Shown piece after piece: positions 8,707 through 22,290 of a stretch of DNA of 64,000 bases (its first letter is position 1; each line of letters opens with the position of its first letter). The DNA lies in NCBI GenBank assembly GCA_963693315.1, contig OY856187.1, positions 540,837 through 604,836 of the forward strand, in the 5' to 3' direction. Source of the stretch: Diogma glabrata (taxonomy: Eukaryota > Arthropoda > Insecta > Diptera > Cylindrotomidae). A program made the position numbers and the translations under genes. The notes beneath the pieces were generated by a model. It made no database searches. It was given only the letters and a program-made list of their open reading frames with translations, and was not told the origin of the DNA.

Positions 8707-11125
8707 ATATATAAAATTAAAAAAATTTTTTTTTTAAATTCTAAAAACATTCCAAAAATTGGAATAAAATCAAATATTTAAACTTTTTTTAAATTCTAAT
8801 AATATTCCAAAAATTCTTAAAAATTCAAAAATTCAAACTTTTTCCATAACTAAAAATATTGCAAAAATTATAACAATATCAAAAATTAAAACTTTTTCCA
8901 AAATAATAAAAATTATAATAAAATCAAAAATTTAAAATTTTTCAAATTCTAAAAATATTCCAAAAATTCTTACAAAATCAAAAATTGAAACTTTTTCAAA
9001 ATTCCAAAAATATTCAAAAACTATAACAAATTCAAAAATGTCCATGTCCAATTTCATTTACATTTTCAGCAAACTATTCAAAAACCTTCAATTTAGCGAT
9101 TCGAGAAAATATTACAAGATCACAAATTCATATTTCTTTCAAAATTCCAAAAATATTGTAAAAATTATAATAAAATCAAACTTTTTTCAACATTCTAAAA
9201 ATATTCCAAAAATTATTACAAAATCAAAAATTGAAACTTTTTTCCAAATTCCAAAAATTATAATAAAATCAAAAATTAAAAATTTTTCAAAATTCCAAAA
9301 ATATTCCAAAAATTCTTAAAAAATTAAAAATTAAAAGTTTTTACAAAATTCTAAAAATATTGAAAAAATTGTTATAAAATCAAAAATACATTCTTTTTTC
9401 AAAATTCCAAAAATATTTCAAAAACTATAACAAATTAAAAAATTTCCATGTCCAATTTCATTTTCAATTACATTTACGTCATAAAAACAGCTACATTTTT
9501 TTTCCATAAAATTGGCTAAAAAAATCAATGAAATCATTTTTTGACACGCTTGACATTATTTTTTTGACAAACTTATAATGCCATTATTCTCTATAATAAT
9601 AACATATTTTCATATCATACAAATTATTAATTTTATTTTTTTCCAAAAACTTGGGTAAAAAAATAAATAAAAATCTTTTTTTTGACACACTTGACCTTGA
9701 CAACATTTTTTTGACAAACTTATAATGTCATAGTTCTCAATAATAATAATAAAATTTCATTTCAAACAAAATTTTAATTTAATTTTTGTTCCGAGATATC
9801 AAGACTTCGGTCTGGAATAAGGATTTGGATATAGTTTTCGGCAAAAAACTTTTATCGGGACATGATTTTTAGTTTTGGGCAGCGATGTATGTCAAACATA
9901 ACTTTTTGTTAATTGACACGTATTTTTTATCTCTGTTTAGGTATGTATTACTAAACTAACACGAAACAAACATTGTCGGAAAACTATAACAGATTATAAA
10001 TTAACAAAATTTAGTGAAAAGATTACACAATCAGCAATCTACTCAAAACCTCTCCATTTAGCGTTTCTCGAAAATATTTCAAAATCACAAATTCATATTT
10101 CTTTCAAAATTCCAAAAATATTGTTATATTTAAACACAATCAAAAATTCAAACTTTTTTCAAACAAAATTCTAAAAATTTTTCACAAAATATTACAAAAC
10201 CAAAGATTAAAACTATTTGCAAAAATTGTAACTTTTTCCAAAATTATAAAAATTATAATAAAATCAAAAATTTACTTCAAAATTCTAAAAATGTTTCAAA
10301 AATTCTTACAAAATCAAAAATTGAAACTTTTTTCAAAATTCTAAATATACATATAAAATTCAAAATTGGATTTCTTTTTTCAAAATTCTAAAAATATTCC
10401 AAAAATTAGAATAAAATCAAATTTTTAAACTTTTTCTAAATCCTAATAATATTCCAAAAATTCTTAAAAATTCAATAATTCAAACTTTTTCCAAAATTCT
10501 AAAAATATTGCAAAAATTATAACAATATCAAAAATTGAAACTTTTTCCAAAATTATTAAAATTATAATAAAATCAAAAATTTAAAATTTTTCCAAATTCT
10601 AAAAATATTCCAAAAATTCTTACAAAATTCAAAATTGAAACTTTTTTCAAAATTCTAGTAATGTATACATATATAAAATTCAAAAGTTCTAAAAATATTG
10701 CAAAAATTATAACAAAATCAAATATTAAAACTTTTTCCAAAATTCTAAAAATATTGCAAAAATTATTAAAAAATCAAAAACACAAACTTTTTATAAAATT
10801 CCAAAAATATTTCAAAAACTATAACAAATTCAAAAATTTCCAATTTCATTTTCAATTAACTTTACGTCATAAAAACAGCTAATTTTTTTTCCAAAAAATT
10901 GCCTAAAAAAATAAATGAAGTCATTTTTTGACACACTTGACATTATTTTTTTGACAAACCTATAGTGGCATAATTTCCTATAATAATAATAAAATTTCAT
11001 GTCATACTCATACAAAAAATTAGTTTTATTTTTTTCCAAAAAATTGGGTATAAACATAAATAAAAATCTTTCTTTCAACACACTTGACAACATTTTTTTG
11101 ACAAACTTATAATGCAAAATTTCTA
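8707..11125. repeat. AT-rich minisatellite in two large direct repeats
   Basis: Most of the region is made of degenerate units of about 55-60 bases built on AAATTCTAAAAATATTCC and TCAAAAATTGAAACTTTT. Beyond the short units there is a larger direct repeat: a block with CAGCAAACTATTCAAAAACC near 9068 recurs near 10030, and the tail with TTTACGTCATAAAAACAGCT and TTTTTTTGACAAACTTATAATG at about 9470-9740 recurs at about 10860-11110. Reading frames inside it are low-complexity and not credible. A piece of the same family lies inverted at 18894-19205. No gene is seen. Confidence 0.8.
9790..9910. repeat. Conserved segment of a dispersed repeat family
   Basis: GATATCAAGACTTCGGTCTG, followed by TATAGTTTTCGGCAAAAAACTTT and GGGCAGCGATGTATGTCAAAC in order, recurs inverted at about 19105-19220. 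The two share the same internal order, so they are copies of one unclassified transposon family of which the AT-rich minisatellite forms part. Confidence 0.7.
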
Positions 11126-11560
11126 GATTTTGGACCCACATACCAATCCCAACCATCAAGATTTCTCCAAATTCAATGTTCCTATTCGTAATCACTTAAA
11201 ATTAATGTTTTTTAAGCCAAAAATATGCAAATTTCCTTGTTTTGACACACATGACGATTTTTTTGACACACTTCCGGTACAGTTATCGAACACATCGTCC
11301 TTTCGGCGCTTTCCATTGAGTAAACCTAGTTTTAGAAAAAAATTTTTGAAATCCGTCCAGCGGTTTTCTAGATTTCGTAGGTTGGGACGGCCGGCCAGAC
11401 GGCCGACAGACAGAAATACATTTTTTTTTGCTTTTTTTAGAATCACTAGGTCCTAAAACGTCGAGAAATGCCAAAAAAGTGGGGGTAAGAATTCCACTTT
11501 TAGCTCATGAATGTAATACTTAGGTCTTTCAGACCGAAGTAATATACTTCAAATACCCAA
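11126..11560. other. Probable end of an unclassified transposon
   Basis: A less AT-rich stretch with GGGACGGCCGGCCAGACGG and GGCCGACAGACAG, followed by TCTTTCAGACCGAAGTAATA near 11527. CAGACCGAAGT is the reverse complement of ACTTCGGTCTG near 9807, so these may be opposed parts of one element of about 1.74 kb. Frames here are short and not recognisable. Confidence 0.4.
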
Positions 11561-12565
11561 AAAATGCTTATCTGGATTTTATGTTTTTATCAATAATTTT
11601 GCGATTAATATAATAACAGCCCATTGCAAATCAAGTTTTAGTATTAATATTCATTCGTAACAGTGGAACTTTTCAAAACAAAATGTTTTTTCTACGATAC
11701 AAATTGGAAAACGAATGCATTAAAAAATTATAAAACTATCAAATTAGAATTATTAAAATATTATTAAAATAAATACATGAAAAAAGTAATACGTAAATAC
11801 ATGAAAAAAGTAATAAGTAAAATTAAAAGTCAATTGTTAAATGTGGAATAATATAAAAAAAATCTTTGGTTTAAAAACTTTGGTTGAATGAACGCAGTCA
11901 TCTGATATTTGAATACCTATGAAATATCATTACTATTTGTCGCGAGGGGGCCAAAGGTGCATGTGGGGCCAGAGGCGGCCACCTCTTCCGACTCTATGGT
12001 AATCCACCACTGCTCTTTCCCAATCTCACGCCCTCAAAATACATAAAAATAATTATGTGAAACTTCGCTATAGTTTTCGTTCAGAGTTTATCAAAGTTCC
12101 TTTCTCTCTGAATTTTTTCAAATTTGTCTGTCAATTAAGAACCCAAGGGGGGAGACCAACTTTTTGTTCCACTTTTTTTACAATAATTCAAAAACTGTGC
12201 ATCGCAAAATTCTAAAAAAAATTACAATGTTTTTTAAATTAAGTGCTCTTTCATATGATATCTCACATGCCTGGGTTTTAAATGGTGTTGTTCATCCTTC
12301 TGATTCCCTCCTCCTTAATAAATACGATTATGAGCATTTTTCATTCAAAAGTTACCACAAGGTCGGGGGTGGCGGTTAATTTTTTGTTGCACTTTTTGAC
12401 AATTATAGTCATTATTAAATGTTTTCAATCAATGAGAAATCAAAAGTTGACACTTGTTCAATTTTTGTCATTTATGCATGCATATTAGAATGTGTATTTG
12501 AATTACTAGGGATTTTGTGAACAATATTTGGATTTATCTTAGAGAAAAACTTCATTTTCCTTTTT
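11561..12565. other. No gene recognised
   Basis: AT-rich DNA with no coding similarity I can name. A short GC-rich patch at about 11940-12000 (GGGGCCAGAGGCGGCCACC) looks like transposon debris but has no partner that I can find. Confidence 0.5.
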
Positions 12566-12602
12566 CGCGTTTCGGACTAGCATTCGAAGTTTCCTCATCC
12601 GT
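12566..12602 (-). other. Hammerhead-like motif of a Penelope-type element (remnant)
   Basis: On the minus strand GGATGAGG, a short imperfect stem-loop and TCCGAAACGCG follow each other. This is the CUGANGA ... GAAA arrangement of the small hammerhead ribozymes known from the terminal repeats of Penelope-like elements, with one mismatch in the first core box. No element ORF remains beside it. Comparable motifs are at 15549-15579 and 32852-32876. Confidence 0.4.
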
Positions 12603-12647
12603 ACTATGACTCGAGTCCTTAATGTCAGACACAATAGCAATTACGTC

Positions 12648-13391
12648 ACCGAGTCGATTATTATTTCGAAGTTGAAAAAAATATCAATAGCTATTTACTT
12701 TAAGTTAAATTTCTGAATTTTAATTAGACCTCGAACTACGAATAGGATTTGAAACCATTTCAAACCCTCTTCATGTGTATTCATTTTGATTTGTTTCTTA
12801 ATCTTAATTCGTTTGTTAATCTTACTAAAAATTTTTATCTACTTGGCTTAAGTTGAAACCTTATTTCTATCAATAATAATTTTCAAAGCCGACAAAATCA
12901 AATTTGAATGAAAATTGTGCTAAAAAAGGTAATCACTACGTCATTCTTACTTTCCTTTCTTATTACTGCCTAAGTACAGTAACTGAGGTCAGGAAGTGAT
13001 TATAAGATATGATAATAGTCACCGAGTCGATTATTATTTCGAAGTTGAAAAAAATATCAATAGCTATTTACTTTAAGTTAAATTTCTGAATTTTAATTAT
13101 ACCTCGAACTACGAATAGGATTTGAAACCATTTCAAACCCTCTTCATGTGTATTCTTTTTGATTTGTTTCTTAATCTTAATTCGTTTCTTAATCTTACTA
13201 AAAATTTTTATCTACTTGGCTTAAGTTGAAACCTTATTTCTATCAATAATAATTTTCAAAGCCGACAAAATCAAATTTGAATGAAAATTGTGCTAAAAAA
13301 GGTAATCACTACGTCATTCTTATTTTCCTTTCTTATTACTGCCTAAGTACAGTAACTGAGGTCAGGAAGTGACTATAAGATATGATAATAG
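12648..13391. repeat. 373-bp tandem duplication, two units
   Basis: ACCGAGTCGATTATTATTTC starts at 12648 and again at 13021, and the two units match almost base for base to TATAAGATATGATAATAGT. Only a handful of substitutions separate them, so the duplication is recent or a local assembly effect. No gene is seen in it. Confidence 0.9.
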
Positions 13392-13989
13392 TTCATTTTC
13401 CAACTTTTAGAAAGTTAGTGTCTTAAAAGTCAAAAAAGAGATTTCTCTTATCCATAATTATAGGTGAAGTCTTGGTTTACGTACTATTCTACAAGTGCTC
13501 TAAGCAACATTAACTTCTCTATACACTTTAATTTACTTGCCCCGTTTTCTAAGTTTCCACATAACATTATGATTATGTAAGTTATCAAAAATTTCAACAA
13601 ATAAATAAATAAATCTAGAAATACCGCAACTTCACCAAGAGCTAAATATAAATATAAATTGATAAGAAATTTTTTTAGGTTTTAGGTTAGAGGCAAGGGT
13701 CAGAATTAATAAAAAATTGTTTATTCATCGATTCAATTCCTTCTTGGTTGTTTTTTTTTTATCGATGTTTATTTATTTAAATTATTTAATTCTTTGTTCC
13801 TCTTTGCTCATTATTGTTTTTAAATATTTGTTTTAATTGTGTGCTGATAAGCAAAATAATTTAATTTAAAAACGTTCTTTGTAATTTTGTTTCAAAGACA
13901 ATCAAGAGCATAGGGAACATGCGCATCTGATTGTTACGCGCCAAGTGTTGAGTATACAAACTTTTGGCTCTGTTTCAAATTAGTTTGAA
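13392..13989. other. No gene recognised
   Basis: AT-rich sequence between the tandem duplication and the first TA array. I see no coding similarity, RNA gene or transposon end. Confidence 0.5.
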
Positions 13990-15604
<1,615 letters not shown>

Positions 15605-15804
15605 NNNNNNNNNNNNNNNNNNNNNNNNNNNNNNNNNNNNNNNNNNNNNNNNNNNNNNNNNNNNNNNNNNNNNNNNNNNNNNNNNNNNNNNNNNNNNNNN
15701 NNNNNNNNNNNNNNNNNNNNNNNNNNNNNNNNNNNNNNNNNNNNNNNNNNNNNNNNNNNNNNNNNNNNNNNNNNNNNNNNNNNNNNNNNNNNNNNNNNNN
15801 NNNN
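15605..15804. other. Assembly gap (200 N)
   Basis: Exactly 200 unknown bases, a conventional placeholder length, so the real distance is unknown. It removes the rest of RT, RNase H, integrase and the 3' LTR of gypsy 2 from view. Confidence 0.99.
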
Positions 15805-17589
15805 GTGAAAAAACCCGTTTTCTAAATCTAATGTAGTAAATATTTTAGTCTCAGCTAACTTATCTATTGTATCTTCAATTAGTGGTAGTGGATAACGATC
15901 CATAACAATTTGTTTGTTCAGTTTACGATAGTCTATACAAAGTCTTTTGGTTTTATCTTTTTTATTTACCAAAACTATTGGACTCGCAAATTCTGAATGG
16001 CTTGGCTTAACAATACCCGTCTTCAACCATTCTGTTACCTGATCATCCACATTTTCTTTTTCACTTTGGGAAAGTCGTCGTGGTGGCTGCCATATCGGTG
16101 TTTCATCTTTCAGAATTATTTTCATTTCTATTGGCGATTGTTTTGGATTTCCAGGCTGGTAATTTTTTACAATTTCTTGAACATCTTTCTCAAACATTTT
16201 ATTCCCAACATCTATATTATCATCATTTTCTAAAACATTTAAACAGTTAAAAAAGATGTTTTCATCTATTGTTTTTTTAATGCCAATACCATTTGATCCA
16301 ACATAAATTATTGTTCCTCTTAATACGTCATTACCTATAACACACTTAATATGAAGGGATTGTGAATCTACAACATAGATAAAAATGTCGTAAAAGTCTT
16401 CATCCATCTCAAGTTTCGCCTTAAATCGACCTATGGTTGTTACTTCATTATTGCCTATTCCTTTTAATTTAAGGTGTATGTATTCTAACACTGGCGACCC
16501 AATCCTGTTATATTCAATATCTTGAATTAATGATGGATCGCACCCTGTATCTATTAAAGCTTCTATTTTATTGTTGTTTATTGTAATAATTTTATGATTA
16601 TATTTAATTTGTGGTTCGGCAGATGTCGAAGCAAATTTGCTATCACTCGGCTTTGTAGTATCCAAAGGTGTTTTTGTACATTTTGTAGCAACATGTCCGT
16701 ATTCAAAACATTTGAAACACCGCGGTCCTTCTGCACGCATTCTACATCGCTTGGATTCGTGACCGATTTTTCCACAATTAAAACATCGTATGGCTGGTCT
16801 TCTCTCGCGATTTTCCATATTAGCAATTTTTTTGGGTAGCTTTGAAATAAACTCTTCATAAATGTTTAACTTTGATTTAAATTCATCTAGATTATTTGCT
16901 CCATATAATATTATTTTGTTAGATTCGTCATCATTAATACCGTCTATTACATAGCGTATTATAGCATCGTCTTCAATATTACCAAGAGCTCCTAATTCTC
17001 GCATGGCAAATAAATAATCGCGGTAGGATTCGTGGTTCGTTTTTTTCCGTGAACTCAGTTTTTTATGTATATCCGCACTATTAAATTTAACTGAAAATTC
17101 ATTAATTAAAAAATCTTTAAGTTTTTGCCAATTCGTCAAATCACTGCGAACACGTAAAGCTAATTTAGCACTTCCCGTTAATAAGCGTTTCGCATATATC
17201 AATAACTCTAGATTATTCCATTTCATTAATATTGACATATTTTCCAAATCTTCAATCCATGTTTCAATACGATAATTCCCGTTACCATCAAATTCTGTAA
17301 GAGAACCTTTGACTTCACTAAATGGAACTGAAGTAACCTTGGAGCACGATGGCATATTTAAATTTTGTTGAAGTAATTCATTTTGTTCTTTTAGTTTAAT
17401 TATTTCATTCATTAAAGATCCAACCGTAATGTCTTTTTGCTTTGTTACCGGTACATTATTGCTATTCGTAGACGACGAAGCGCGTGCTTCTATTCTTTGT
17501 AAGCTTTCTTGAAATTTATTTAAAAAGTCTTCCCCGTTTTCAGATATTTCTGATAAATGTTTTGACTTTCTATTTTTTCCTTTTCCCAT
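15805..17589 (-). CDS. gag-pol: Gypsy 2 gag-pol, partial: Gag, two zinc knuckles, protease, start of RT
   Basis: Open from the ATG at 17589 (MGKGKNRKSK) to the assembly gap, about 595 codons. A capsid-type Gag region (about 95-250, with WIEDLENM and SYRDYLFAMRELG) precedes two CCHC knuckles, CFNCGKIGHESKRC (269-282) and CFKCFEYGHVATKC (291-304). A protease with LIDTGCD (Asp347) follows, then the RT fingers with PPRRLSQSEKE, VLVNKKDKTKRLCIDYRKL and FTTLDLENGFFH. No stop codon separates gag and pol, so this family makes one fused polyprotein. It differs clearly from the SAP family in having no SAP domain and two knuckles. Nothing inside the visible part is broken; whether the whole is intact cannot be told because of the gap. 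Confidence 0.9.
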
Positions 17590-17949
17590 TTAAAAAATAA
17601 AAAAAAATCCAAAAAATATGCAACAAATAACAATCAGAAAATTCGCAATTACTCTTTAAAATTAATTTTGCGTCACCCTTTCTTATTAGACCATATGTTT
17701 TGCAAACACTAATTAAATTTAACGGTATTGCAATTTTTTCTCTTATATATTTTTTCAATAAAATAAAATAATTTCAATTTGTTATATTTCCCAAATAAGT
17801 ACTACTATATTCATAAAATCTTACTTGTTTTTTTCCGATGCGTCAGCGTTTGCTTTAACCTGTGATAATTAATCTGGAATCTGGATATCTGGAATTTTAG
17901 CTCCTGTTTCCAAAAATTTAATGAGTCCAAAGTTGTCCAAAGTTCTTGG

Positions 17950-17971
17950 AATTTAAAAGGTTGAGCCCCCA
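17950..17971 (-). promoter_or_regulatory. Primer binding site of gypsy 2 (tRNA-Pro-like)
   Basis: Four bases inside the LTR on the minus strand is TGGGGGCTCAACC. The first nine bases are those of the proline-tRNA primer site of murine leukaemia-type retroviruses; the following bases differ. About 360 bases of untranslated leader separate it from the gag start. Confidence 0.55.
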
Positions 17972-17975
17972 AGTT

Positions 17976-19220
<1,245 letters not shown>

Positions 19221-20206
19221 GTGAGATTTCAGCCCCTCCATATTTTACAAATTTAATTGTGATTCTTTTGAAAAATTTTACATCTGGAAAACCGGAAAAT
19301 GTTTTAAAGACTGATTTAAGGAATATCGTCTAAAAATCTAAGAAGAAAAATAATCAAATTTAAAGTCTATTTTTAAATTTAAAGTCAAACCATTTAGTTA
19401 ATAACAATCATAACTACACCACTTTAAAACAAAATTTGAAGGCTTTACATTTATGTTACAAGGATTTTTTAAATAAATTTAGTTCAAATAAATTATTATA
19501 TTAGTAAATAAAAACAACTTGGAGACCAAAATATTTTTATATTTTAATTTTTTTTTTTTAAATAAATAAAATACAAAATTTTTTGCTTTAGTTTTATTTT
19601 AATTTAACCCAATTAAATTCTCTAAAATGTAATGACATCATTCAATTTCACCAATAACATTTGAATTATATTAATAACAAATAATTATACTTCTGGCCTA
19701 CTGGGATATTAAAAATTATCAAATAATTTTTGAAATAATTAACTGATATGGTTGGCAGTAGGCCAACTTATTATTCATAAAAAATATATAAGGCAATGAA
19801 AAATGGCAAAAAAATTTCTAAACGAATTCCCCTCGTTCGTTGATAAATTCTCATAATTTTTTGGAAAATTCCTACAGCAAGTGGTATTAATAATAGCCCT
19901 CAGCCTACGGCTTCGTGCTATTATCAATATATGTATTTGCTTTCGAAATTTTTAAAAGATTATTTCGAATTATCACCGCCCTTGGATGATTACTACTGAT
20001 AATTTTTTTAAATGTTTAATATATGATAGTTATGTAATCCAAAGAACGCTGAGTAAAATTTTAGTTTTGATATATGTACTATCAATTGCTTAATGCAAAG
20101 CAATTCTATAACAATTGCTTTTTAACGCAAAGGGTTATACTTTTTATTGCATTTTTAAGCTATCACAATTTATAAATTAAAATTATATGGATAACCTTGT
20201 AGAAAT
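19221..20206. other. No gene recognised
   Basis: AT-rich. Two small hairpins: TGGCCTACTG (about 19694) pairs with CAGTAGGCCA (about 19756), and AATAATAGC pairs with GCTATTAT around 19888-19925 with AGCC/GGCT nested in the loop. Neither can be assigned. Confidence 0.5.
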
Positions 20207-20820
20207 GGTTTCGAAGTGATTTATCGTTGAAAACATGTGATGGTTTGTTTAAGTTTTTTACGTTCGGGTGTCACCCCAAAACGGTTTCGAAGTGATTTAT
20301 CGTTGAAAACATTGTGATGGTTTGTTTAAGTTTTTTATGTTCGGGTGTCACCCCAAAACGGGTTCGAAGTGATTTATCGTTGAAAACATTGTGATGGTTT
20401 GTTTAAGTTTTTTACATTCGGGTGTCACCCCAAAACGGTTTCGAAGTGATTTATCATTGAAAACATTGTGATGGTTTGTTTAAGTTTTTTACGTTCGGGT
20501 GTCACCCCAAAACGGTTTCGAAGTGATTTATCGTTGAAAACATTGTGATGGTTTGTTTAAGTTTTTTACATTCGGGTGTCACCCCAAAACGGTTTCGAAG
20601 TGATTTATCGTTGAAAACATTGTGATGGTTTGTTTAAGTTTTTTATGTTCGGGTGTCACCCCAAAACGGTTTCGAAGTGATTTATCATTGAAAACATTGT
20701 GATGGTTTGTTTAAGTTGTTTACGTTCGGGTGTCACCCCAAAACGGTTTCGAAGTGATTTACCGTTGAAAACATGTGATGGTTTGTTTAAGTTTTTTACG
20801 TTCGGGTGTCACCCCAAAAC
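20207..20820. repeat. Eight tandem copies of a 76-78 bp repeat
   Basis: Units start GGTTTCGAAGTGATTTA at 20207, 20283, 20360, 20437, 20515, 20591, 20669 and 20745, and each ends TTCGGGTGTCACCCCAAAAC. Length varies by one or two bases (ACATGTG against ACATTGTG) and a few sites vary, so the array grew from recent unit duplications. It lies inside the element that ends at 20876. Confidence 0.95.
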
Positions 20821-20876
20821 GGGTGACACCCGGGGCGGACCGCCCCCCCCCCTAGCTACGCCTCTGGTTGCCAGGC
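20821..20876 (+). mobile_element. Terminus of a probable hAT-type non-autonomous element carrying the 77-bp array
   Basis: Reading outward, GGGTGACACCCGGGGCGG is followed by a C run and TAGCTACGCCTCTG, the reverse complement of CAGAGGCGTAGCTA. CAG-GGCG-type tips are typical of hAT relatives. The boundary is firm because the coding sequence of LINE 2 starts immediately after it. The other end has not been found. Confidence 0.5.
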
Positions 20877-21110
20877 TAATCAGCTTTGAATATTCACCAC
20901 GGTCATTCGCAACAGCGGCATAGTTGCCATGGCAGCCGATTTTTTTAAGGTCCTTTATTACGTCAGTATCCCATTGTAGTCGTGGTTTCCTCGCGGTCTA
21001 CCACTCCCTGGGGTACTAACGTACATTTTTATAATCATTCCAGACTGTGAGTCGGCTCGTAGAACATGCCCAAACCAAGCAATCCTATTAGAACGGATAC
21101 AACCTATTAT
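20877..21110 (-). pseudogene. LINE 2 C-terminal fragment beyond the hAT insertion
   Basis: The frame holds the tail typical of this LINE group: IAWFGHVLRADSQ, SGRPRGNHDYN, then after a frame change DVIKDLKKIGCHGNYAAVAN and EYSKLISLAT. These align with QDLRDIGCRNWGQLVMERDDW and LVAQTAK at the end of LINE 1. A frameshift lies near 20965. Confidence 0.8.
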
Positions 21111-21380
21111 ATCAGGACTAGGGTTTCCAAATATCCGACTTATTTGATTATCCGGATATCGAATACATAAACAATACATTATCCGGATAATCCGGATATC
21201 CGGATAATTAAACAATAAATAAAACATGTTTTTTACTTTGCGGTATTTAAATCATTTATGTATATTTTTCGTGTATCTATATTAATTAATTTTTATACAT
21301 AGTCACAAAATAACAAAAATAGTAACAAATCATAAAAATAATAAAAAAATAGAATTATTGATAAATTTAATTAGGATTTA

Positions 21381-21586
21381 AATTAGACATCGACTCAATT
21401 TCGAGACATTGTAATAATTAATTAATTAATGCAATAATTTTTCTAAAATATGCATTTTTATAAATGCATCAATAACTTCATTAATTTAAGTTATTGATGC
21501 ATTTATAAAAATGCATATTTTAGAAAAATTATTGCATTAATTAATTAATTATTATAATGTCTCGAAATTGAGTCGAGTTCTAATTT
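21381..21586. repeat. Long internal palindrome in the hAT element
   Basis: Arms of about 88 bp (21390-21477 and 21489-21576) are nearly perfect, with TTATTAATGCAATAATTTTT-type sequence and an 11-base loop. The match weakens but continues a few bases outside both arms. It would form a strong hairpin in single-stranded DNA or RNA. Confidence 0.9.
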
Positions 21587-21590
21587 TTAT

Positions 21591-21925
21591 CCCAGCAATT
21601 GAAAATACCCGCACCGTTGCAGTCGGTGTCGGTTTTATTGGTAATAGTACGCGATTTAGAATATTTAAATTGCCCGTCCGTTTTTTATAATTATTTAAAT
21701 AAATGAAATCTTTTTTCAGCAATATGGAACTTCCTCCATTCTGCTTCTCAACATAAGTAATTAAAGCAATAGCATTCTCAAGTACTTTCTGCAGTCACGA
21801 TTTCTTATACAAACTTCACTACTTAGACTTTCTTCACCTTCACTTTCAATAGTAATTTCACTAGTGATTTCCTCAGAGTCATAATTTAGAAGTACAGCTC
21901 TCATTAACTTTAAAAAAATAGCCAA
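21591..21925 (-). pseudogene. hAT transposase remnant, C-terminal dimerisation motif
   Basis: On the minus strand, ILLKKDFIYLNNYKK is followed by LNRVLLPIKPTPTATVRVF and SIAG. The last part matches the hATC dimerisation motif (LPIPPTSVPSERVFS-AG in the family). Upstream, in a frame offset by one base, is LLNYDSEEITSEITIE. The catalytic part is missing, so it is non-functional. Confidence 0.72.
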
Positions 21926-22290
21926 CACTTCAGATTTTATTGTTTATAAAACATTATTTTTTTAAAATTAATATAGCATTAAATAAATTATAGTAAAATA
22001 TCTTTACATTGCAGATTCACGAAGTGTTTCATAAAATATTCAATGATTACAGTTTTCAAAACAATAAAGTTGTAAAGAAATTTTTAAAACTTATAGTCAC
22101 TTCACTGCACTAACAAACTTTGCAACGCAACTTAATATTTATTTGAACTTTGCAACGCAATTCAATTATTTTTTTACAAAATAAAGGGTTTTTTAATATT
22201 CGGATAGTTGCAAAAAAGTATCCGGATAATCGAATAGTCAAAATATGGTCGAATAATCCGGATAATTCAATATCCGGATTAGAAACCCTA

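Larger units (their letters stand above)
21119..22290. mobile_element. hAT-superfamily transposon, internally deleted, inserted in LINE 2
   Basis: It is flanked by a perfect 8-bp duplication, ATCAGGAC, at 21111-21118 and 22291-22298. The ends are TAGGGTTTC on the left and its reverse complement GAAACCCTA on the right, and both subterminal regions are rich in CCGGATAT. The 8-bp duplication is the hAT signature. Joining the flanks restores the LINE 2 frame (EGPD...IIGCIRSNR). It keeps a fragment of transposase and contains a long internal palindrome. Confidence 0.93.

Noticed and set aside
9038..10882. Lys/Asn/Phe-rich frames of 70-120 codons
   Set aside because: They follow the minisatellite units and have the composition of AT-rich repeats.
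12648..13391. A CRISPR-like or satellite array
   Set aside because: Only two long units and no spacers; it is a simple tandem duplication.
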